Below are positions 53,675 through 62,229 of a stretch of DNA of 64,000 nt, piece by piece. The stretch lies in contig CAYPJU010000008.1 of NCBI GenBank assembly GCA_964411125.1, positions 1-64,000 on the forward strand, written 5' to 3'. This DNA is from JBFIHF01 sp964411125. Lineage in GTDB: Bacteria > Myxococcota_A > Bradymonadia > Bradymonadales > Bradymonadaceae. Under the pieces are notes generated by a model, which worked only from the letters and a program-made list of their open reading frames with translations, did no database searches and was not told the origin of the DNA. Numbering within the stretch: the stretch's first letter is position 1; each line of letters begins with the position of its first letter. Both the position numbers and the translations under genes were made by a program.

Positions 53675-54538
53675 CGTTGGACCCTCCCAGGTACTGGTCG
53701 ATCGACCGCGCGGCGAGCTTTCCTTCCGCTGCCGCGTTCACTACTTCCTTGGCTCCGTTGGAGCCGTCTCCACCGGCGTACCAGCCCGGTCGGCCAGTCG
53801 CACCGCGCTCGTCGACGACGATCGTCCCCCACTCCACCTCGATGCCGTCGAGGTCGGCGAGCATTCCACCCAGCTTCGACTGGCCCACCGCGAGCAACAC
53901 GAGGTCCGCCGGAATCGTCGCGACCTCTCCCTCGATCGGCACCTTGTCGGCGTCGAGCCGCTGGCACTTCACCTGCGCGACCTTCCCTTCGCCTTCGTAG
54001 GCGAGCGGTACGGCACGCCACAGCGCCGTGGCCCCCTCGCGCTTGGCCGAGTCCCATTCGTGCGCGTACCCCGACATCGCGTCTTCGGTACCGCGGTACA
54101 CCATCGTCACGTTCTCGATCCCGAGCTGCGCGCATTCGCGCACACAGTCGAGCGCGGTGTTGCCGCCCCCGANNNNNNNNNNNNNNNNNNNNNNNNNNNN
54201 NNNNNNNNNNNNNNNNNNNNNNNNNNNNNNNNNNNNNNNNNNNNNNNNNNNNNNNNNNNNNNNNNNNNNNNNCAGAGCACTTCGACGGGGCAGACCCGCG
54301 CGCAGCTCATGCCGAGGATGTTGGACTCGAAAATCGTCTTCGCCGAGCCCCACACGTTGTCGGTCGCGATCTTCCGGATGAAACCGGGGATGTCGATCGA
54401 AGTCGGGCACGCCTGGATGCAGGGCGCGTCTTCGCAAAACAGGCAGCGATTCGCCTCGGCCAGCGCTTGCGTCTGGTCGTACGGCTCTTTGTAGTCCCGA
54501 AACTCGACCTCAGTCCGGTCCTTGGGGATGGAACTCAT
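53667..54538 (-). CDS. preT: dihydropyrimidine dehydrogenase subunit PreT (interrupted by gap)
   Basis: The N-terminal 88 residues carry the 4Fe-4S Cys set C32, C35, C40, C44, C79 and C83 (CLFCEDAPC, GMSCARVCP). After the gap, GGGNTALDCVRECAQLG is the NAD(P)H-binding loop, and GWYAGGDGSNGAKEVVNA is the FAD-binding C-terminal segment. ATG at 54538 has GGAGAGACGC upstream. Compared with the family (~410-450 residues) some 160-190 residues are missing, so the gap is more than 100 bases. Otherwise probably intact. Confidence 0.85.
54173..54272. other. 100-N scaffold gap inside preT
   Basis: The flanks share no repeat, unlike two of the other gaps. By family length about 480-570 bases of coding sequence are missing, so the N count is a placeholder. 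Confidence 0.75.
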
Positions 54539-54865
54539 GCGTCTCTCCGATGGGTGATGGGCGATGATACAACGGGATCGCGTCGTTGCGTAGTTTGGTT
54601 TCGCCGGTTGGCAGGCGGTCGACCTACGAGGCGAGGTGATGCGCTGCGCCGCACGCTCGCGCGTGCGGTGACAGCCGCTTCGCGGAACGCCGGCTCCGCC
54701 GGCAAGGCATGCGAGGCCGGGGCGCGCTCCACCAGGAGCAGGGGATTGAATGCGCCGATAACGATTTGACACCGTCGCCCGCGTTCTGGATAGTCCACCC
54801 CTTCAATTTCTGGCTCAAAACCGCGCGGTTGTTGATGATGGCGCGGACTTCAATGGAGGCGCTCG
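54539..54865 (+). promoter_or_regulatory. divergent preT/permease intergenic region with a sigma70-like promoter
   Basis: 327 bases with no gene. TTGACA (54766-54771), a 17-base spacer and GATAGT (54789-54794) form the best sigma70-type promoter in the window, 71 bases before the permease start. A short palindrome GCCGGCTCCGCCGGC lies at 54689-54703. A regulator of pyrimidine catabolism could act here, but no operator can be named. Confidence 0.45.
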
Positions 54866-56395
54866 ATGCTTTCGAACCCCGATCCCTCTCTGATCAACGA
54901 CGACCTTCGCCCCGCGACCGAAGAAGAACGGCACTGGTCCGTCTTCAACATGGCGTCGCTCTGGATCGGCATGGTCGTCTGTGTGCCGACCTACATGCTC
55001 GCGGCGAGCCTCATCGAGAACGGGATGAGCTGGGGGCAGGCGGTTTTCACCGTGATGCTCGGCAACCTCATCGTGCTCATCCCGATGATCCTCAACGGCC
55101 ACCCGGGCACCAAGTACGGCATCCCCTTCCCCGTCCTCGCCCGCGCGAGCTTCGGCATCTGGGGCGCGCACATCCCGTCGCTCCTCCGCGCCCTCGTCGC
55201 CTGCGGCTGGTTCGGGATTCAGACCTGGTTCGGCGGCTTCGCCATCTACCAGCTCCTCAACATCCTGTTCGGCGGCGCGCTCGCCGGGGCCGACCTCCCC
55301 GTCCTCGGCATCAACGCTGGAGAGTTCGTCTGCTTCCTGCTGTTCTGGGGAATCCAGGTCTTCATCATCAAAAAGGGCGTCGAGTCGATTCGAATTCTCG
55401 AGTCGATCGCCGCGCCGTTCCTGGTCGCGATGGGCCTCGCCCTCCTCGCCTGGGCCTACGTGAAGGCCGACGGCTTCGGCACGATGATGTCGACCCCGAG
55501 CGCATTTGCCGAGGGGGGCGCGAAAGAGGGCCAGTTCTTCAGCGTCTTCTTCCCGTCGCTCACCGCGATGGTCGGCTTCTGGGCGACGCTGTCCCTGAAC
55601 ATCCCCGACTTCACGCGCTACGCGAAATCGCAGCGTGACCAGATCCTCGGCCAGGCGATCGGTCTCCCCACGTTCATGACGCTCTTCGCGTTCATCGGCG
55701 TCGCCGTCACGAGCGCCACGCCGGTCATCTTCGGCGAGACGATCTGGGACCCGACCGTCCTGCTCGGCCGTATGGGCGAAGCGAGCGACGGATTCGGCGC
55801 TGTCGCCACCGTCGTCATCTCGCTCTTCGCGCTCTCGATCGCGACGCTCTCGACGAACATCGCCGCGAACGTCGTGTCCCCCGCGAACGCGTTCATCAAC
55901 GTGAAGCCCGAAAAGCTCACGTTCCAGCTCGGCGGCTACATCACCGCCGCGATCGGCCTCGCGATCATGCCGTGGAAGCTCATCGAGTCGGCCGGCGCCT
56001 ACATCTTCACCTGGCTCATCGGCTACTCCGCCCTCCTCGGCCCGATCGGCGCGATCCTCATCATCGACTACTTCCTCATCCGGAAGACCGAGTTCGACAT
56101 CGAGGAGCTCTTCCAGAAGCAGGGACGCTACTGGTTCAACAACGGGTTCAACCCGGTCGCCGTCGTCGCGCTCATCGTCGCGATTCTGCCGAACCTCCCC
56201 GGCTTCCTGCACGTCGCCGGCATCCTGCACCCGACGGCCGGTAACGACGACTGCCGCCTGACGAACCCCGAAGCAACGGGCGACATCGCCCCGTTCTTCG
56301 ACGAGCTCTACACCTACGCCTGGTTCGTCGGCTTCGCCGTCGCCGGCGTCCTCTACTTCGTCGGCATGAAAGCGTTCCACAAAGAGCGCGCCTGA
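54866..56395 (+). CDS. NCS1-family nucleobase/hydantoin permease
   Basis: A 509-residue transporter with about 12 membrane helices. NGHPGTKYGIPFPVLARASF and ACGWFGIQTWFGG (with the conserved Gln/Trp pocket) are NCS1 signatures. Beside preTA it most likely imports uracil, thymine or a hydantoin-type compound by H+ or Na+ symport. It is followed by a likely terminator and a sodium:solute symporter gene. Confidence 0.88.
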   Translation: MLSNPDPSLINDDLRPATEEERHWSVFNMASLWIGMVVCVPTYMLAASLIENGMSWGQAVFTVMLGNLIVLIPMILNGHPGTKYGIPFPVLARASFGIWGAHIPSLLRALVACGWFGIQTWFGGFAIYQLLNILFGGALAGADLPVLGINAGEFVCFLLFWGIQVFIIKKGVESIRILESIAAPFLVAMGLALLAWAYVKADGFGTMMSTPSAFAEGGAKEGQFFSVFFPSLTAMVGFWATLSLNIPDFTRYAKSQRDQILGQAIGLPTFMTLFAFIGVAVTSATPVIFGETIWDPTVLLGRMGEASDGFGAVATVVISLFALSIATLSTNIAANVVSPANAFINVKPEKLTFQLGGYITAAIGLAIMPWKLIESAGAYIFTWLIGYSALLGPIGAILIIDYFLIRKTEFDIEELFQKQGRYWFNNGFNPVAVVALIVAILPNLPGFLHVAGILHPTAGNDDCRLTNPEATGDIAPFFDELYTYAWFVGFAVAGVLYFVGMKAFHKERA

Positions 56396-56399
56396 CAAG

Positions 56400-56427
56400 A
56401 CGCCCGCCTCGCGCGGGCGTTTCCATT
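56400..56427 (+). terminator. likely intrinsic terminator
   Basis: ACGCCCGC and GCGGGCGT form an 8-bp stem with a 5-base loop, followed by TTCCATTTCC, immediately after the permease stop. The U-run is interrupted, so termination may be partial. Confidence 0.5.
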
Positions 56428-56448
56428 TCCCCGAACCTGGAGTGAGCC

Positions 56449-57954
56449 ATGATCTGGAAGGTCGTCGGCGTCCTCACATACCTCGCCATCCTCGTCGGCC
56501 TCGGCATCGTCGCGTCCCGTCGCATGAAGGACGTTCGCGACTACTACGCCGCCGGGAAGTCCCTCAACTTCTGGGCGGTCGCGTTCTCGGCGCGCGCCAC
56601 GGGCGAGTCCGGCTGGCTGCTGCTCGGCCTCACCGGCATGGGCGCCCTCGTCGGCGTCCAGGCGTTCTGGGTCGTCCTCGGCGAAGTTCTAGGCGTCGCG
56701 GGCGCGTGGCTCCTGATGAGCCGGCGGTTCCATCGCCTCACGATGAAGTACGACGCCATCACGATCCCCGACTACCTCGAAGCACGCTTCGGCGACACGA
56801 CCCACCACATCCGGCTGGTCGCCGCAGGCGCTCTCACCATCTTCGTGACGATCTACGTCGCGGCGCAGATCTACGCGACGGGCCAGGCATTCAGCGACTT
56901 CCTCGGCTGGAATTTCTACCTCGGTATCGCCGTCGGCTTCGCGGTCGTCATGGCGTACAGCATCTCGGGCGGATTCCTCGCCGTCGTCTGGTCCGACATC
57001 TTCCAGGGGCTCCTGATGTTCTTCGGGCTCGTGTCGCTTCCCGTCATCGGAGTGATGGCGGCTGGCGGGGTCGAGCCCGTCCTCGACGGTCTCCGCACCA
57101 TCGACCCGACGCTCCTCAGCCTGTCGGGGAGCGAAGGCTGGACGCTGAAGACGGTCTTCACCACGCTCAGCTTCGCCCTCATCGGCCTCGGCTTCCTCGG
57201 GTCGCCGCAGATCTTCGCGCGCTTTCTGGCTCTGCGTGACGAGTCCGAGATCAGCCGTGGGGCCGCGGTCGCCATCGGGTGGACGGTCCTCGCCGACAGC
57301 GGCGCCGTCCTCACCGGGATGATCGGACGCCATCTGCTGACGACCCCGGCCGAGAACCCCGAGACCGTCCTCGGGACCGGTGCCGAGGGCGTTTTGCCAG
57401 CGATGGTCGGGGAACTCCTCCCCGCGATGCTGGTCGGCCTCTTCATCGCGATCGTTCTGTCAGCGATCATGTCGACCGTCGACTCGCTCCTCGTCGTCGC
57501 CTCGAGCGCCGCGACCCGCGACGTCTACCAGCAGGTCCGGCACCCCGAGATGGCCGACGACGAGCTCGTCCGGCGCTCCCGCGTCACGACGTTCGTCATC
57601 GCCGCCATCGCGCTCGGCGTAGCGCTGGTGGCGACCAGCCCGGGGCAGACGGTTTTCTGGTTCGTCATCTTCGGTTGGTCCGGCATCGCCGCCACGTTCT
57701 GCCCCACGATCATCCTGTCGCTCTTCTGGGGCGGTTTCACCAAGCGCGGCGCCCTCGCCAGCATGATCACGGGCTTCCTGGGCGTTCCGATCTTCAAGTT
57801 CGCCGCGCCCGAGCTCCCCGGCGTCGGCGAGTACTTCGCTGCGCTCGGCGAACTTCCGCCCGCGTTTCTGCTCGCCTTCGCCGCCGGACTGCTCCTCTCT
57901 CTGGGGGACGAAGCGGGCCGCGAAGCTGCGGACGACGACGCAGTGCGCGCGTAG
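56449..57954 (+). CDS. sodium:solute symporter (SSS family, PutP-like)
   Basis: A 501-residue membrane protein with about 13 helices. FSARATGESGWLLLGLTGMGA and YSISGGFLAVVWSDIFQG are SSS-family signatures. It likely imports a small solute such as an amino acid or a degradation product with Na+. Position beside preTA and the NCS1 permease suggests a role in pyrimidine or beta-amino acid use, but the substrate is unknown. GGAGTGAGCC precedes the ATG. Confidence 0.88.
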   Translation: MIWKVVGVLTYLAILVGLGIVASRRMKDVRDYYAAGKSLNFWAVAFSARATGESGWLLLGLTGMGALVGVQAFWVVLGEVLGVAGAWLLMSRRFHRLTMKYDAITIPDYLEARFGDTTHHIRLVAAGALTIFVTIYVAAQIYATGQAFSDFLGWNFYLGIAVGFAVVMAYSISGGFLAVVWSDIFQGLLMFFGLVSLPVIGVMAAGGVEPVLDGLRTIDPTLLSLSGSEGWTLKTVFTTLSFALIGLGFLGSPQIFARFLALRDESEISRGAAVAIGWTVLADSGAVLTGMIGRHLLTTPAENPETVLGTGAEGVLPAMVGELLPAMLVGLFIAIVLSAIMSTVDSLLVVASSAATRDVYQQVRHPEMADDELVRRSRVTTFVIAAIALGVALVATSPGQTVFWFVIFGWSGIAATFCPTIILSLFWGGFTKRGALASMITGFLGVPIFKFAAPELPGVGEYFAALGELPPAFLLAFAAGLLLSLGDEAGREAADDDAVRA

Positions 57955-57968
57955 CCTGCGGCATTTCG

Positions 57969-58031
57969 GGCGGGCGGGACGCCCGCCGACCGATAGATGG
58001 CCTCCGTCGGTCGAGCGGCGTCCCGCCGCTC
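57969..58031. repeat. cluster of three adjacent perfect inverted repeats
   Basis: GGCGGGCG/CGCCCGCC (loop GGA), CGACCGA/TCGGTCG and GAGCGGCG/CGCCGCTC (loop TCC) lie side by side downstream of the symporter. No U-run follows, so these are REP-like elements more than a terminator. Related sequence AGTACCCAACGG and GGGCGGGACGC recurs at 59.5 kb. Confidence 0.75.
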
Positions 58032-58166
58032 CGAGTACCCAACGGTCGACCACCAAGTAAGTGACTCGTAAGGCGCGCAACCGAGGCGTATGAACGCGTA
58101 AGTCCACATTTCGCGCGCCTTTGCGCACAGTGCTCCTGACGGACAACGATGCCAAAGGAGAACGAC

Positions 58167-59483
58167 ATGAAATGGACTTACTTGCTGCCCGCCTCGCTCA
58201 TCGCCCTCGCCGCCTGTGGCGAAACCGACACGACGATCGCCGAAGACGCCCGCGACGACTCCTTCATGGGTGCCGGCGGCCCCGCCGACAGCATGGGCAT
58301 TAGCGAAAACAGCGAGACGGCCCGAGCGGTCCTCGAGGTCGTCAATACGCTCGACCTGTCGGCCCTCGACGACGACGTGGCCCTCGACGCCCGAGCAGCC
58401 TCAGCGATCGTCGCGGCACGTGTGGGCACCGACCGCACCCTCTTCACGGCGGACGACGTCCGAATCGGGACACTGCGCGAGCTCGACGCCGTTCCCTGGA
58501 CCGGTTCCCGCGCCTTCGCGAGGTTGATCGAGTACGCGTCGGGGATCGGGGTCGCCCACGGCACGGTCCACGGAATTCAGGAAGGGTCGACGAATGCGCA
58601 GATCATCCTGACGGCGGCAAACACCCTCTCGTTCACGCAGTTGGACGACGACGCGGCGCTCGATGCTCGCGCCGCGCATGGGATCGTCGACGGACGCCCC
58701 TTTGCCAACCTGGGCGAGCTCGACGCCGCTCCCTACGTCGGGGAGCGAGCGTTCCGAAGCCTGCTCGACTTCGGTCGGCGACACACCGGGACCGGGACCG
58801 ACCCGTTCGACCCGTCGCTCGCGAACGCTCCGAGCCTCACCGAAGCCGAGGCGATCGCTTTCTTCGCGCCCGGTGAATCGCAGGTCCACATCGCAGACTT
58901 CGAATTTTCGATGCGAACTCGGCAGTGCAACGAGCTCACCGGCTGTGGCCAGTGGGCCGTGCAGCCCCACGTCACCTTCGACCACGTCACCTACCAGCGC
59001 GGCTACGACTACGGCGCGGGCTGGGCGGGGCCGTCGAGCACCGAACAATGTCCCAAGTACAAGAGCGGCCGCTACGAGGAGGTCACCGGCGAGCTCCACT
59101 TCACCACCGTGAATGGCGACATATCGGTGCGCTTCGACTCCGACATCACTGGCGAGATGACCTGCGCAGGGAGCGTCACCCAGGCGGGCGGCGAGTGCTC
59201 CGGGTTCGCACCGAAGGAGCCGACCTACTCGAAGCAGCGCAACTGCACCCTCACCGGCTACTGGGACGACCTCGGCGTGAGCGGCTTCGCGCTGGCGCTC
59301 CCCGACATCTACGAAGACAGGGCTGGCGCCGGCTACCCGGTCGAAGCGCCGACCGACCGCGCTCTCACCCTGAACATGCACGTGACCGCCGGCTACACTT
59401 GGGGGCACGCGACCTACGCCTCGAAAGCCGACGAGGACGGAAACTACACCGAGGTCGAGTACGCGATCTACGCGTCGTACTGA
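58167..59483 (+). CDS. lipoprotein with duplicated helix-hairpin-helix region
   Basis: A 438-residue lipoprotein (lipobox ALAAC, Cys17). ATG at 58167 has AAGGAG at 6 bases. Residues 52-125 and 143-203 are a duplicated ComEA-like helix-hairpin-helix unit (DDDVALDARAASAIVAAR, DDDAALDARAAHGIVDGR, each ending GxRAFxxLL). The C-terminal ~220 residues are a Cys-containing beta domain of unknown type. Such HhH units usually bind DNA, here on the cell surface; whether it does is unknown. Confidence 0.7.
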   Translation: MKWTYLLPASLIALAACGETDTTIAEDARDDSFMGAGGPADSMGISENSETARAVLEVVNTLDLSALDDDVALDARAASAIVAARVGTDRTLFTADDVRIGTLRELDAVPWTGSRAFARLIEYASGIGVAHGTVHGIQEGSTNAQIILTAANTLSFTQLDDDAALDARAAHGIVDGRPFANLGELDAAPYVGERAFRSLLDFGRRHTGTGTDPFDPSLANAPSLTEAEAIAFFAPGESQVHIADFEFSMRTRQCNELTGCGQWAVQPHVTFDHVTYQRGYDYGAGWAGPSSTEQCPKYKSGRYEEVTGELHFTTVNGDISVRFDSDITGEMTCAGSVTQAGGECSGFAPKEPTYSKQRNCTLTGYWDDLGVSGFALALPDIYEDRAGAGYPVEAPTDRALTLNMHVTAGYTWGHATYASKADEDGNYTEVEYAIYASY

Positions 59484-59499
59484 CGGCGAGCGCGCGTCT

Positions 59500-59690
59500 C
59501 GCGCGACTCAGTACCCAACGGCCTCCGAGCCGGGCGGGACGCNNNNNNNNNNNNNNNNNNNNNNNNNNNNNNNNNNNNNNNNNNNNNNNNNNNNNNNNNN
59601 NNNNNNNNNNNNNNNNNNNNNNNNNNNNNNNNNNNNNNNNNNTCTCGCGCGACTCAGTGCCCAACGGCCTCCGAGCCGGATGAGCGCACG
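59500..59690. repeat. duplicated intergenic element around a gap
   Basis: TCTCGCGCGACTCAGTACCC and the following bases occur on both sides of the gap (59503 and 59643), with few differences (GTACCC versus GTGCCC), then AACGGCCTCCGAGCCGG. The element shares AGTACCCAACGG with the 58.03 kb region. Confidence 0.75.
59543..59642. other. 100-N scaffold gap
   Basis: An unknown-length gap between two copies of the intergenic element; it contains no resolvable gene. Confidence 0.9.
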
Positions 59691-59773
59691 CGAGTTGTGG
59701 GCAGTTTCACAAAAACTACCCACAACCGCAGAACTGCCCGGCACGCTTGCTCTCAGACGTGTGTGCCCGGGGG

Positions 59774-62062
59774 TCAATAGAAACAGCCCTCGGCCGCCTG
59801 CGCAAACGCCACGTCGCTGCCGTCGGCGGTGCCGCTGCGGTCGAGATCGGCTCCGTCGCACCACGCGTTCTGCGCGTCGCACGTGCGGCCCGCCGAGTTC
59901 GTCACCGCCTGCTCGATGGCGACGACGTCGGCCTCGTTCACGGTGCCCGTGCCGTCGACGTCGACGGGCTCGCAGCCAATCTTCGCCCAGTCGCAGCTGA
60001 CCCACTGGGGCGCCTGCTCACACAGCACGACGGCGTCGAGGAACCGATACCAACCGACGTCGTGGTGGCGCGGCACCTCCACCTCCGTCCACGGCAGCTC
60101 CGTCAGCGGCGTGCCGCTCGCTTCGTACCCGTCCGCCGTTCGCCGAATCGGCGGTCCGTCCGGGTACGTCGTCTCGTACCGATCGATGACGTGGTCGAGC
60201 GTGGTACGGTCGAGGTTCTCCTGAATCTTCGCCGCGATCTCGGCTTCGGTCATCAGCGGTGCCGGTCCCGAATCGGGCAGAGTTAGCAGCCGTTCCAGCC
60301 CCGCCGAGTCCTGTTCGGGGCGTGCGAAGTCGAAGAAGAACGCCTCGTCGACGGGGAGGTTCGCCTCGGCGCGGTAGAGCGCAGCGCGGAACCGATAGCC
60401 ATCGCGACGCGCGGCGTCTTCCTCGTCGGGGTAGGCGAGCTCGGCGAACTTCAACTGCAGCTCGGTGGCATGGAAGACGGCGCGGCGGGCCTCTTCGATG
60501 CGCGCTGCGTCGCCGGTCGCCGCCGCGTAGTGGTAGACCGCCATCGTCGCCTCGACGACGTCGTCGTAGTCGTTCTGCCACGAACTCAGGACGACCTTCG
60601 CGATCGCCTGGTTCTCCTCCAGGTACTCGAGGAACGGTGTCCCCTGCCAACGGATGCTCCCAAACTCGCCCCACGTGCGGCTACAGTAGCCGTCGTCGTA
60701 GTTCACGCACCGGGGCTCGTCAGGGATCGGACACGTCAGCGCGTTCTGGATCGCGCGGTTCGAAAAGAGTTCCTTGTCGATCGAGTACGGCAGCGGGATT
60801 CCCTCGGCCGGCGCTCCCTCGAGCCCTTCGCTCGACATCGCCTGAGCCAGAAACGCCATCGGGCACGCCCCCATGCTGCCGAGATCCTGAATCTCGGGCT
60901 CGCCGTGCGGCCGGATCGTGCCGCTCACCTCGAACGTGTCGTAGTCGCCGACGTCGCTGACGGTGATGATCGCGGTATCGTTCTCGAGCACCAGGTCCCC
61001 TACCCGTTTGCCCGCTTCGACCGCCTGCGCCGCCGCGGCGCGCACGTCCGCCGACAGCGACGTATCTTCTGCAGCGAGCTTCGCGGCGAGGAACCCGAGC
61101 CCGATGTCGGGGAAGTTGTCGCGCGAGTTGTGGTTCCCCCAGTAGGCCCCGGCCCACGGTTTGTCGTCTGGAACGCGCACCAGCGACGAGCAGCACTCCG
61201 AGCTCATGATGAGCTTCGGCAGCTTGTAGAAGCTGATCGACTTCGCGTACTTCCCCGGGTCCCAGGCCGGGAAGAACGAGAACATGAACTCCTCGGGGTT
61301 CTCGCGGTAGGTGAACGTGGTCCCCGACCAAAACGTCTGCGCGAGCTCCTGTCGCAGCCCCGGCGAGTACTGGGTGGGCGGCGTCACCGGGGCGCCGAAG
61401 CGAGTGAGCGCGCTCGAACCTGCCGCGCCGTCCACGACGCGCGTCCATCCGGGATAGACCTCGCGCGACGTCATCCCCGGATGGCCTGTCGCCGCTTCGT
61501 AGAACGTCAGCCCGTTGAGCATCCGGACGAGCGTCAGCTCGAGCTCGCGAGTCCCGAAGACGCGGTAGGCGTTGTAGACGTTCCAGACGGTGGTCCCGAT
61601 CTGGTTGTTGTCCGAGGGCCCGGCGATGACCTCCCAGTCGTCCCCCTGCCTCGCAATCTTGATCGACCGAATGGTCGTACCGAACGTGACGTCCCCGGTC
61701 AGGTGGAATCGGTTGTACGCCGTCAGCAGGCGATTCACGCGCTCGGCGTAGTAGAGCTTGAACCCCCGCGCCCGCGATTCGTCCGTCGCCGTCTCGTCGG
61801 GCGGCTCGGGCACGGGCGTCGGCTCGTACGCACCGAGATCCGGCCCGGCGTCATTTCCGACGTCCTCGAACGTCCCGCCGTCGTCCGGGACCGCAACGTC
61901 CGCCGCTCGCCCCTGGTCTTCGACGTTCGCGCCCATATCGGGGCCCGCGTCGATGTTCACCCCCACGTCACCGCGCCCCCCGCCCGACTCACACCCGCCG
62001 CAACCCAAAGTCAGCGCCAGCGCAGTGACCACGAATGTCGTTCGCTTCAGCCCCTGCACCAT
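59774..62062 (-). CDS. large lipoprotein with dockerin-like C-terminus
   Basis: A 762-residue predicted lipoprotein (signal LTLGCGGC); ATG at 62062 follows GGGAGG. A linker rich in Asp, Gly and Pro (about 25-95) leads to an unrecognised ~560-residue helical region. The last ~70 residues contain DVDGTGTVNEADVVAIEQAV and DLDRSGTADGSDVAFAQA, two calcium-loop repeats like type I dockerin. No cohesin protein was seen. Possibly a surface enzyme or binding protein; no catalytic motif identified. Confidence 0.65.
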   Translation of the reverse strand: MVQGLKRTTFVVTALALTLGCGGCESGGGRGDVGVNIDAGPDMGANVEDQGRAADVAVPDDGGTFEDVGNDAGPDLGAYEPTPVPEPPDETATDESRARGFKLYYAERVNRLLTAYNRFHLTGDVTFGTTIRSIKIARQGDDWEVIAGPSDNNQIGTTVWNVYNAYRVFGTRELELTLVRMLNGLTFYEAATGHPGMTSREVYPGWTRVVDGAAGSSALTRFGAPVTPPTQYSPGLRQELAQTFWSGTTFTYRENPEEFMFSFFPAWDPGKYAKSISFYKLPKLIMSSECCSSLVRVPDDKPWAGAYWGNHNSRDNFPDIGLGFLAAKLAAEDTSLSADVRAAAAQAVEAGKRVGDLVLENDTAIITVSDVGDYDTFEVSGTIRPHGEPEIQDLGSMGACPMAFLAQAMSSEGLEGAPAEGIPLPYSIDKELFSNRAIQNALTCPIPDEPRCVNYDDGYCSRTWGEFGSIRWQGTPFLEYLEENQAIAKVVLSSWQNDYDDVVEATMAVYHYAAATGDAARIEEARRAVFHATELQLKFAELAYPDEEDAARRDGYRFRAALYRAEANLPVDEAFFFDFARPEQDSAGLERLLTLPDSGPAPLMTEAEIAAKIQENLDRTTLDHVIDRYETTYPDGPPIRRTADGYEASGTPLTELPWTEVEVPRHHDVGWYRFLDAVVLCEQAPQWVSCDWAKIGCEPVDVDGTGTVNEADVVAIEQAVTNSAGRTCDAQNAWCDGADLDRSGTADGSDVAFAQAAEGCFY

Positions 62063-62084
62063 CGCTCTGCCTCCCACCGTCACG

Positions 62085-62174
62085 GAGCCGGGCGAGGACG
62101 CCCGCTCACCAAACCACCGAGCCGGGCGAGGACGCCCGCTCACCAAACCACCGAGCCGGGCGAGGACACCCGCT
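62085..62174. repeat. 34-bp tandem repeat with palindrome core
   Basis: GAGCCGGGCGAGGACGCCCG and the following 14 bases occur twice perfectly (62085-62118, 62119-62152) and once partially (62153-62174). Each unit contains an imperfect GGGCG/CGCCC hairpin related to the 57.97 kb elements. It sits upstream of the dockerin-like gene. Confidence 0.85.
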
Positions 62175-62219
62175 AACCGCTAACCGCTAACCGCTAACCG
62201 CTAACCGCTAACCGCCAAC
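62171..62219. repeat. telomere-like heptamer tandem repeat
   Basis: Six perfect CGCTAAC units and one variant (CGCCAAC), adjacent to the 34-bp repeat. On the other strand this is GTTAGCG, a G-rich repeat resembling telomeric GGTTAG. It lies between the aminotransferase stop and the upstream region of the dockerin-like gene. No ORF crosses it. Confidence 0.9.
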
Positions 62220-62229
62220 CGCGCGTGCC

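Noticed and set aside
54815..56398. 527-codon minus-strand frame opposite the NCS1 permease
   Set aside because: Extremely Glu/Asp/Arg/Gly-rich, as expected from the reverse of a membrane protein gene.
62171..62219. Linear chromosome telomere
   Set aside because: Only seven short units inside a normal gene region with genes on both sides; no end of the replicon is implied.
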